Shown: piece after piece, positions 1 to 6,200 of the stretch | Layout: every line of letters begins with the position of its first letter | Numbering within the stretch: position 1 is the first letter of the stretch | Assembly: GCA_903884125.1 (NCBI GenBank) | Contig: CAISDR010000527.1 | Coordinates: forward strand, 1 to 7,830 | Length of the DNA: 7,830 nt | Direction of reading: 5' to 3' | From: an uncultured bacterium | GTDB taxonomy: Bacteria > Pseudomonadota > Alphaproteobacteria > CAISDR01 | Notes under the pieces: generated by a model | The model's database searches: none | Seen by the model: only the letters and a program-made list of their open reading frames with translations | Told to the model about the DNA's origin: nothing | Made by a program: the position numbers and the translations under genes

Positions 1-1
1 C

Positions 2-1936
2 TTCCCGCTGACCGTGAATTACCAGGAAAAGACCTATGCCGCCGGCAAGATTCCGGGTGGCTTTTTCAAGCGCGAAGCGCGCCCGTCGGAAAAGGAAATT
101 CTGACCTCGCGTCTGATCGACCGTCCGATCCGTCCGCTGTTTGCCAAGGGTTTCCGCAATGAAACCCAGGTCATTGTGACCGTGCTCAGCCATGATCTGG
201 AAAACGATCCCGACGTGGTGGCCATGATCGCGGCATCCGCTGCCCTGACCATCTCGGGCATTCCCTTTATGGGACCGATCGGCGGCGCGCGCGTTGGTTA
301 CAAGAACGGCGCCTATATCCTGAACCCGACGCTGGATGACATCGAAGACACCCAGCTTGATCTGGTGGTCGCGGGTACAGCCGATGCCGTGCTGATGGTC
401 GAATCCGAGGCAAAAGAACTGTCCGAAGAAGTCATGCTGGGTGCAGTGATGTTTGGTCACCAGCAGATGCAGCCGGTCATTGACCTGATCATTTCGCTGG
501 CCGAACGCGCCGCGAAAGAGCCATGGGACCTGCCGGTTGAAAACAAATCCGACCTTTACGCCAAGGTAAAGGAAGTGGCTGGCCCAGCCCTGCGCGCAGC
601 CTATGCCGAACCGGTCAAGACGGCGCGCCAGACCAAGATCGCCGCTGTGCGCGACAGTCTGGTTGCCAGCTTCCCGGAATCCGAAGCAGACGGCAATACG
701 CTGGCCGGTCTGTTTAAAAAGCTGGAAAAGGACATTGTGCGTAACAATATCCTCGACACCGGCATCCGCATTGATGGCCGCGACGTTAAAACCGTCCGTC
801 CCATCGTTGCCGAAGTCGGCGTGTTGCCGCGTACCCATGGTTCGGCCCTGTTCACCCGTGGCGAAACCCAGGCGCTGGTCGTATCAACGCTTGGCACCGG
901 TGATGATGAACAGATGATCGATGCCCTGGAAGGCACCTATCACGAACATTTCATGCTGCACTACAATTTCCCCCCCTATTCAGTGGGTGAAACAGGTCGC
1001 ACAGGCTTTACCGGCCGGCGCGAAGTAGGTCATGGCAAGCTGGCATGGCGTGCGATGCGCGCGGTATTGCCGCCACATGAAAAGTTCCCCTATACCTTGC
1101 GCGTCGTGTCTGAAATCACCGAAAGCAATGGCTCGTCATCCATGGCCACCGTGTGTGGCGCCAGCCTGTCGCTGATGGATGCCGGTGTGCCGCTGGTGCG
1201 TCCGGTTGCCGGTATCGCCATGGGCCTGATCCTTGAAGGATCGCGCCATGCGGTATTGTCCGACATCTTGGGTGATGAAGATCATCTGGGTGACATGGAC
1301 TTTAAAGTGGCTGGTACCGATGTTGGTATCACCTCGCTTCAAATGGACATCAAGATCACCGGTATTACCGAAGCGATCATGAAGGTTGCCCTTGATCAGG
1401 CACAGGGCGGGCGCATGCATATCCTTGGCGAAATGGCCAAGGCATTGTCATCCGCACGCGGCCAGATGTCTGATTTTGCGCCCAAGATTGAAACGATCTC
1501 GATCCCGAAAGAAAAAATCCGGGAAGTGATCGGATCAGGCGGTAAGGTCATTCAGGACATCGTTGCCCAGTCGGGTGCCAAGATCGACATCGAAGACGAC
1601 GGCACGATCAAGATCGCCGCCGCCGATCCCAAGGCCATTGCCAAGGCCATGCAGATGATCCGCAATATCGTGGCCGAACCCGAAATGGGCGAAATCTACG
1701 AAGGCAAAGTGGTCAAGATCATGGAGTTCGGCGCATTCGTGAATTTCATCGGCAAGAAAGACGGTTTGGTTCACATTTCCGAACTGAGCTGGAAACGCCC
1801 GCAGAAAGTCACCGATGTGGTTCAGGAAGGCGACATCGTCAAAGTGAAATTCTTGGGCATGGATGATCGCGGCAAGGTCCGCCTGTCCATGAAAGCCACC
1901 ACGCCGCCGCCGGAAGGTGCCGACGCACAGGCTTAA
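2..1936 (+). CDS. pnp: Polynucleotide phosphorylase (PNPase), 5'-truncated by the window edge
   Basis: 3'-to-5' phosphorolytic exoribonuclease that degrades RNA to nucleoside diphosphates and, in many bacteria, works with the RNase E degradosome in the cytoplasm. The frame is open from base 2 and begins FPLTVNYQEKTYAAGKIPGG, which aligns with about residue 57 of E. coli PNPase, so roughly 56 N-terminal residues lie outside the window. The GTG at 14 is an internal valine, not the start. Counting from that valine: FFKR loop (17-20) and the first RNase PH-like domain, an all-helical linker (about 140-245), and the second RNase PH domain with ILDTGIRIDGRDVKTVRP and the active-site stretch DEDHLGDMDFK. 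Asp423, Asp429 and Lys431 match E. coli Asp486, Asp492 and Lys494. Next come a KH domain with a GSGG loop (507-510) and an S1 domain (about 559-627, EFGAFVNFIGKKDGLVHIS). The C-terminus is a short Pro/Ala tail. Full domain content is present and nothing looks broken. Confidence 0.98.
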   Translation, partial: FPLTVNYQEKTYAAGKIPGGFFKREARPSEKEILTSRLIDRPIRPLFAKGFRNETQVIVTVLSHDLENDPDVVAMIAASAALTISGIPFMGPIGGARVGYKNGAYILNPTLDDIEDTQLDLVVAGTADAVLMVESEAKELSEEVMLGAVMFGHQQMQPVIDLIISLAERAAKEPWDLPVENKSDLYAKVKEVAGPALRAAYAEPVKTARQTKIAAVRDSLVASFPESEADGNTLAGLFKKLEKDIVRNNILDTGIRIDGRDVKTVRPIVAEVGVLPRTHGSALFTRGETQALVVSTLGTGDDEQMIDALEGTYHEHFMLHYNFPPYSVGETGRTGFTGRREVGHGKLAWRAMRAVLPPHEKFPYTLRVVSEITESNGSSSMATVCGASLSLMDAGVPLVRPVAGIAMGLILEGSRHAVLSDILGDEDHLGDMDFKVAGTDVGITSLQMDIKITGITEAIMKVALDQAQGGRMHILGEMAKALSSARGQMSDFAPKIETISIPKEKIREVIGSGGKVIQDIVAQSGAKIDIEDDGTIKIAAADPKAIAKAMQMIRNIVAEPEMGEIYEGKVVKIMEFGAFVNFIGKKDGLVHISELSWKRPQKVTDVVQEGDIVKVKFLGMDDRGKVRLSMKATTPPPEGADAQA

Positions 1937-1971
1937 GACAGACTGGCGGTTGCCGCCGCTGGACAAATTAG

Positions 1972-2005
1972 AAAAGCCCCGGTCTGGATAAGGCCGGGGC
2001 TTTTT
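1972..2005 (+). terminator. Intrinsic terminator of pnp
   Basis: Arms AAAAGCCCCGG (1972-1982) and CCGGGGCTTTT (1994-2004) pair perfectly over 11 bp. The stem can extend by a G-T and a C-G pair, leaving a 7-base loop, and a T run follows (2001-2005). It starts 36 bases after the pnp stop. The A-run/T-run symmetry would also let it work on the opposite strand, but no - strand gene runs into it in this window. A smaller hairpin GGCGG-TTG-CCGCC (1945-1957) sits between the stop codon and the terminator and may protect the mRNA 3' end. That last point is inference. Confidence 0.93.
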
Positions 2006-2167
2006 GATATAAATCTGCGGGTGCGAATGTGCGTCAATATATGCATCTGCCTATTCGTTTTGCGGGCGGGAAGGCCATCGCCCTGCAAATCAACCATCGG
2101 GAATTAGTCGATTTCGATTTTTCCAGCGACCTTCCGAACAGGCTTATACCAAGGCAATAGAAAAGCA
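2006..2167. other. Intergenic region between the pnp terminator and the SRPBCC gene
   Basis: About 160 bases with no supported gene. It must hold the promoter of the SRPBCC gene, since the pnp terminator closes the upstream unit, but the only -10-like element is TTATAC (2144-2149), without a good -35. A G/C-rich hairpin (TGC-GGGCG at 2061-2068 with CGCCC-T-GCA at 2079-2087, one bulged T, 10-base loop) is visible. It has no T run, so it is not a typical intrinsic terminator. Confidence 0.4.
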
Positions 2168-2578
2168 GTGACTCAGAAAATCACCATTGAGATAAAAATT
2201 GCAGCTCCCATTGCTGAAGTTTGGCGTGCCTGGAATACACCGGACGATATCACCAGGTGGAATTCCGGTTCGCCAGACTGGCATACGATCCGCGCCAACG
2301 TTGATTTACGAGTGGGTGGCGCGTTTTCTTCCCGAATGGAAGCCAAGGATGGCAGCGCAGGATTTGATTTTGCTGGAACTTATACCAAGATCATCGACAA
2401 CCAGTTGATCGAAACAGCCTTTGGTGATCGTACCGCTGTGGTACAGTTTATTGTCAACGACGATAGTGTGACGTTGCAGCAAACTTTTGATGCAGAAGAG
2501 ACGCATCCGATTGAATTGCAGCGCGCCGGTTGGCAGACCATTCTGGATAATTTCAAGAGGCACGTTGAGTCCCGTTAG
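2168..2578 (+). CDS. SRPBCC / AHSA1-domain protein (START-like ligand-binding fold)
   Basis: A 136-residue protein, the usual length for a single SRPBCC (Bet v1/AHSA1-like) domain. The start ITIEIKIAAPIAEVWRAWNTPDDITRWN (from residue 5) is the family signature: beta strand, then the V-W-x-A-W helix and the D-I-x-x-W-N motif. LRVGGAFSSRMEAKDGSAGFDFAGTYTKI (about 47-75) and the C-terminal helix with GWQTILDNFKRHVE (121-134) also fit. Family members bind hydrophobic ligands in a deep cavity, and a few are cyclases or Hsp90 co-activator-like. No substrate can be assigned. The start is GTG: the frame has no ATG, GTG or TTG between the upstream stop (2105) and 2168. The only Shine-Dalgarno-like stretch, AAGG at 2151, is rather far away. 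Sampled lines of the coding region run about 45-57% GC against about 60% in pnp. The next gene follows after 78 bases, so co-transcription is possible but unproven. Confidence 0.88.
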   Translation: MTQKITIEIKIAAPIAEVWRAWNTPDDITRWNSGSPDWHTIRANVDLRVGGAFSSRMEAKDGSAGFDFAGTYTKIIDNQLIETAFGDRTAVVQFIVNDDSVTLQQTFDAEETHPIELQRAGWQTILDNFKRHVESR

Positions 2579-2656
2579 TGTGCTTGATCAACCATCGTCA
2601 AAATTATCTGCTGGTGGGCCTGTGATTTTGGATATCAAACGCGTCTTCCAATTCAA

Positions 2657-3505
2657 ATGATCACTACGCCTTTCCCGGCAGCCTATGCCCATTCGGACGC
2701 TCATCTGTTTAGAATTGGGTTGGCACCAATTTCTTTAGATGCCTGGTTTGAAGGTTCCGCCAACGTTGATGGAGACCCGGCAATCCGCAAGGCACAGACA
2801 TTCACCGATCATCCCGATATGTGCTGGGGCGCCACGGATCGGTCTCGGCCTGGGCAAGTTGAAGTCTGGTCAATGATGGCTGATCATTTTGGGGTTGATG
2901 TAACGGCCAATGCGGACATACCGCCGCTGCGTCGGGCGGCAGGGCTGGTGGATGACGATCTGTGTCTAATGGAACAGGTCGATGGTGCATGGGTTCTAAC
3001 CGCTGCCAGCCTGTGCGCGCCCAGCTTTTTTCACGCGGGCGAGGTGATTGGGAAATCACTGGGCCAACTGCATGATCCGGTCAGCGGATTTGGTGACAAA
3101 TTGCTGGGGCGGGTCAGCCGGATTTTTGACGCGCTAAAGCCTGACCAGATTGTGGAACGTCGCAACTGGTCGGTTGTCGCATCCGGCGATTTGTTCCTGC
3201 CCGATTCGAAACCGGTGCGTGCCGACCAAGCTTCCATTATGGCTGCGGATGCTGGTTCAGCCCTGTTCGTGCGGATGGAACGCCAAACCCTGCGCCGCCT
3301 GCCAAAAACTGGAGGCATATTATTCACCATACGGATCTGGCGTCACGACCTAAACTGGCTGCACGCCCATCCAACTCGGCTTCATGCTTTTGAAATGGCG
3401 TGGGATCAGGTGATGGGTGATGCTGGCCAGACATTCAGGGACTATAAGGGGCTTGGTCCCCTTGATCCGTTAGTCCGAAAATTTCTGGCCAGCACCCGCG
3501 ATTAA
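2657..3505 (+). CDS. DUF3445 protein, heme-dependent oxidative N-demethylase alpha-subunit-like
   Basis: 282 residues matching the DUF3445 family, whose characterised member is the heme-binding, PAS-fold alpha subunit of the heme-dependent oxidative N-demethylase (HODM) that acts on dimethylamine. Visible family blocks in order: FRIGLAPISLDAW (18-30), the early common core; DDDLCLMEQVDGAWVLTAASLCAPS (99-123, family form DLCLME..GWVLTA.S.C.PS); LHDPVSGF (138-145) with His139; RRNWSV (168-173); and the very characteristic RMERQTLRRLPKTGGILFTI (206-225), family form LRVERQTLRRLPETGAILFTIRTY. The C-terminus has YKGL (263-266), common in the family. ATG 2657 is the only standard start after the upstream stop at 2585, though it lacks a clear ribosome binding site. 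Family membership is secure. That this protein demethylates an amine is inference, because the reductase and tetrahydrofolate-binding subunits of the characterised complex are not in the window. The stop codon overlaps that of the converging hydrolase gene. Confidence 0.87.
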   Translation: MITTPFPAAYAHSDAHLFRIGLAPISLDAWFEGSANVDGDPAIRKAQTFTDHPDMCWGATDRSRPGQVEVWSMMADHFGVDVTANADIPPLRRAAGLVDDDLCLMEQVDGAWVLTAASLCAPSFFHAGEVIGKSLGQLHDPVSGFGDKLLGRVSRIFDALKPDQIVERRNWSVVASGDLFLPDSKPVRADQASIMAADAGSALFVRMERQTLRRLPKTGGILFTIRIWRHDLNWLHAHPTRLHAFEMAWDQVMGDAGQTFRDYKGLGPLDPLVRKFLASTRD

Positions 3506-5418
3506 TTCACGATCGGTAATTCAACAGCACTTGGGTAGCTGTTTGAATGATGAATGGTCTGAACCGCCGTGACGTAATCCTTGGGCTTAGCAAAGAAGAT
3601 GTTCTCCACATAAGTCTGCGGGTTGCGGTCATATAGCGGAAACCAAGTGCTCTGAATCTGCACCATGATTTTATGACCGGGCAGGAATACGTGATTGGCG
3701 TGCGGCAAGCGCACATTGAATTCCAGAACCTTGCCCGGTGTCAGTGGTTTGGGATTGGCAAAATCTTCGCGGTAACGCCCGCGCAGAATGCTGGCCGCAA
3801 TCATCTGCTGATACCCACCCATCACTGGGCGGTTGATATCCTGATCCGGCCACACATCAATCAGCTTGACCACCCAATCGGCATCCGTGCCGCTGGTCGC
3901 CGCAAACAGTCTGGCAATCGGTTCGCCTGAAATGGTCAAAGCTGCGGTCAATCTGTCGGTGACATAGGTCAGCACATCAGGTCTTCCATCGACAAAGCGC
4001 TGATCGATCAACAGCCATTCGCCCCAGCGTGACTCTTCGCCGGTTGGAATGGGACGCGGGATATAGGGGACCGGTTTTGCCGGGTCGGATGTATAGGAAT
4101 CCGATCCGGCATTGCCTGGGTTCAGCGGTCCAAGACCGCCTCTGGCTTGCAAGAAATAGGGACGGTTTTTAACCGCGCAGCCATTCGCACAGCCTATGGG
4201 CCAGGTCGTGAAATTCTGCCAGCGATTGGTGCCGGTCTGGAATATCGTCGCGGGTGCCAGATCAGGCTTTGGCCCATCCAGCAGGTAATGTTCCAGAAAG
4301 GGCTGCAAAACCTGCCTGCGGAATGTAACAGCTGTATCGCCGCCAAAGCGGATCGGGCCGATATCACCGCCAAAGCGCCGACCGCCACCGTGATTCCACG
4401 GCCCCATGACCAGGAATAGCCTTCCTGCTGCATCCGGGCGGGATGCCAGCGCACGATAAAGCGCCGGACCACCATAAATATCTTCCTGATCAAACAGGCC
4501 AGATACAATCATCATCGGCACGCCGATGGGCTGTCTGGCGAAATATTTATCCAACGCCTGATCCGACCAGTAATGATCATAGGCCGGATGTGCGCTGACC
4601 AGTTTCCAGAAACCTAAGCCTTCGATGCCCTTGGCCTTTGCCATGTCGCCTGCGGACCACTGCTGCATGAATTCAGCATATTCATCGCGCTGTCCGGTCC
4701 ACCAGCTTTCATCGCTGGATCGGGTCGCTTGCTGACCGTAGATAAATTCCAGCGTGCCGGTCTGTCGGAATGCACCATTTTGAAACCAGTCATCACCCAT
4801 CCAACCATCCACCATGGGCGCAAAGGGTATGGATACTTTCAGCGCCGGATGTGGATTTAATGTCCCCATCAGGCTGGTGAAACCTTCATAGCTGCCACCC
4901 ATCATGGCAACACGGCCGTTGGACTCGGGCAGGTTTTTCACCAGCCAGTCGATGGTGTCATAGGTATCCGTTGCATGATCGGTATCTGATCCGTTCATCT
5001 GGCCAATGACCGGCCGTGTCATCACATAGCTGCCTTCGGATTTGTATTTGCCACGCACGTCCTGGCTTACGATGATGAACCGCGCTTCTGCCGCGGTATC
5101 CAGAAAATGCGGCACCACATCGGCCAGATTGGGACTGTCGCTGCGCGATAATTTTTTCGTCGCGTTATAGGGCGTGCGGTTCAGAATGATCGGTGCACCT
5201 TGTGCCCCCTTGGGGATCAGGATGACCGTATTCAGCTTCACGCCGTCGCGCATAGGGATCATGACCGACCTGCGCGCATAATCGAATGTATCGGTCTTGG
5301 GTGTGAATTTTGCCGGAATTTCATCGGGCAGGTCAGCACGGGCGATCGGCGCCATCACGAGTGCACTGATACTCAGCAGAACCGATACAGTCATCGCTGC
5401 AATATGGCGCAAGCTCAT
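3502..5418 (-). CDS. Exported S15-family serine hydrolase, probable alpha-amino acid ester hydrolase (CocE/NonD superfamily)
   Basis: A 638-residue alpha/beta-hydrolase with an N-terminal Sec signal peptide (Arg4, hydrophobic 7-22, Ala-x-Ala cleavage near ARA-DLP at 26-31), so probably periplasmic. The nucleophile elbow is GGSYEG with Ser176; the acid is Asp310 in SGLFDQEDIYGG; the histidine is His343 in GPWNHGGG. Downstream is the beta-rich C-terminal domain typical of X-Pro dipeptidyl-peptidase/CocE enzymes. Several features point to alpha-amino acid ester hydrolase (EC 3.1.1.43) rather than cocaine esterase. SYEGFTSLM, PMVDGWMGDDWFQNGAFR (201-218) and DQED carry the carboxylate cluster that binds the substrate alpha-ammonium group (Asp210, Glu312, Asp313), and Tyr84 in NRTPYNA is the oxyanion-hole tyrosine. 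From memory of the Xanthomonas citri enzyme (Ser174, Asp307, His340; Asp208, Glu309, Asp310; Tyr82), the spacing agrees to within one residue. Cys410 and Cys414 are the only cysteines and could form a disulfide. The ATG has a good ribosome binding site (TAAGGA, 5425-5430). It is the second gene of an operon behind the MarC gene. Confidence 0.92.
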   Translation of the reverse strand: MSLRHIAAMTVSVLLSISALVMAPIARADLPDEIPAKFTPKTDTFDYARRSVMIPMRDGVKLNTVILIPKGAQGAPIILNRTPYNATKKLSRSDSPNLADVVPHFLDTAAEARFIIVSQDVRGKYKSEGSYVMTRPVIGQMNGSDTDHATDTYDTIDWLVKNLPESNGRVAMMGGSYEGFTSLMGTLNPHPALKVSIPFAPMVDGWMGDDWFQNGAFRQTGTLEFIYGQQATRSSDESWWTGQRDEYAEFMQQWSAGDMAKAKGIEGLGFWKLVSAHPAYDHYWSDQALDKYFARQPIGVPMMIVSGLFDQEDIYGGPALYRALASRPDAAGRLFLVMGPWNHGGGRRFGGDIGPIRFGGDTAVTFRRQVLQPFLEHYLLDGPKPDLAPATIFQTGTNRWQNFTTWPIGCANGCAVKNRPYFLQARGGLGPLNPGNAGSDSYTSDPAKPVPYIPRPIPTGEESRWGEWLLIDQRFVDGRPDVLTYVTDRLTAALTISGEPIARLFAATSGTDADWVVKLIDVWPDQDINRPVMGGYQQMIAASILRGRYREDFANPKPLTPGKVLEFNVRLPHANHVFLPGHKIMVQIQSTWFPLYDRNPQTYVENIFFAKPKDYVTAVQTIHHSNSYPSAVELPIVN

Positions 5419-5424
5419 CTGTTT

Positions 5425-5430
5425 TCCTTA
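5425..5430 (-). promoter_or_regulatory. Ribosome binding site of the ester hydrolase gene
   Basis: On the - strand TAAGGA lies 6 bases before the ATG at 5418. It sits inside the 19-base gap after the MarC stop codon, which supports both the chosen start and co-translation from one mRNA. Confidence 0.75.
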
Positions 5431-5437
5431 AAAATTT

Positions 5438-6091
5438 TTAGTGGCCCAGCACATCTTTCACACCACCCAGCAGAACCTGAACACCGATACATAGCAACAA
5501 AAATGCGGAGACACGCGACAGCGTGCGGGCACCGGATGGACCAAAGGCTGAAACCAGCCAGTCGGCACCCATATAGGCTAGCCACACCAGTAATGCCACG
5601 GCTGCCGCCGCCAGACCGTCACCAATCATACTAATGGCAAGTGTCTGGGGATCTGCGGGATGGTTCGTTGCAAGTGCTATGGCGACCGATATGGTTCCCG
5701 GTCCGGCGGTGAATGGAACGGTCAGCGGAAACAGCGCGCTATCGGCAGGGTCCAGATCACCGGATGCCTGTTCCTGCTTGCGTGCTTCGCGAGTCTCGGG
5801 TGCTGATAACAGCCGATAGGCGGTATCAGCCACAACAAACCCGCCAGCAATGCGCAGCGCAGCCAGCGATATGCCGAAAAATCCCAGGATATAGGCCCCG
5901 CCCCACAAGGCGCCAGCCATCACCATAAATGAAAAGATACCGATACGGGCGGCCACCAGAACCCTTGTGTCGCGGCTCCAGTGGCGGGTGACCTGCGCAT
6001 AGATCAGGGCACCGCCAAACGGGTTGACGATGGAAAACAGCGCGGGAAAGCTCAACAGAAAACTCTCGACCGCAGCGTCCCAGTGGTGCAT
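5438..6091 (-). CDS. MarC-family integral membrane protein
   Basis: A 217-residue inner-membrane protein with about six hydrophobic segments (roughly 8-32, 46-70, 74-92, 119-140, 152-174, 193-211), the size and topology of the MarC/UPF0056 family. Family motifs are visible: FLLSFPALFSIVNPFGGALIY (11-31, conserved N-P-F/I/V-G), GFFGISLAALRIAGGFVVA (70-88) and FPLTVPFTAGPGTISVAIAL (121-140), the G-P-G-T-I-S hallmark. A charged loop (97-118) separates the third and fourth segments. Family members are annotated as possible transporters, but no substrate is firmly established, and E. coli MarC is not itself needed for multiple antibiotic resistance. The ATG at 6091 is preceded by GGAA five bases upstream and places the first helix correctly. 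The stop lies 19 bases before the ester hydrolase start, so the two genes almost surely share a transcript. A shared physiological role is possible but unproven. Confidence 0.93.
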   Translation of the reverse strand: MHHWDAAVESFLLSFPALFSIVNPFGGALIYAQVTRHWSRDTRVLVAARIGIFSFMVMAGALWGGAYILGFFGISLAALRIAGGFVVADTAYRLLSAPETREARKQEQASGDLDPADSALFPLTVPFTAGPGTISVAIALATNHPADPQTLAISMIGDGLAAAAVALLVWLAYMGADWLVSAFGPSGARTLSRVSAFLLLCIGVQVLLGGVKDVLGH

Positions 6092-6200
6092 CTAGATTCC
6101 GGTCGCATGTTTCAGGGGCCAGCAGAAAACGCCTTTCTGTCGCATCTGGCAAGTCTCATTGAATGCGGTTCAGAATTTGCAGGAACGTGGCTTAGATTTT
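6092..6200. promoter_or_regulatory. Divergent intergenic region with an inverted repeat
   Basis: The 109 bases between the divergent MarC and glycosyltransferase starts must hold promoters for both directions. A perfect 6+6 dyad, CAGAAA-ACGCC-TTTCTG (6123-6139), lies about a third of the way in and is a plausible operator. On the - strand TTGCCA (6147-6152) followed 17 bases later by TTTTCT is a weak -35/-10 candidate that overlaps this dyad. I find no convincing promoter for the + direction. Confidence 0.35.

Noticed and set aside
14..16. GTG as the start codon of pnp
   Set aside because: The four codons before it (FPLT) are conserved PNPase sequence, and the reading frame is open to the window edge, so it is an internal valine.
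601..936. Long open frames on the opposite strand or in other frames of pnp, the hydrolase and the glycosyltransferase
   Set aside because: They lie entirely inside well-supported genes, have no recognisable domains, and are the usual shadows of high-GC coding DNA.
2089..2597. 11-base direct repeat ATCAACCATCG at 2089-2099 and 2587-2597, flanking the SRPBCC gene, as a possible insertion scar
   Set aside because: Several 11-base repeats are expected by chance in a window of this size, and there are no inverted ends or transposase.
3502..5418. Annotation as cocaine esterase (CocE proper)
   Set aside because: The S15 fold is shared, but the signal peptide, DQED motif and GWMGDDW carboxylate cluster fit alpha-amino acid ester hydrolases better.
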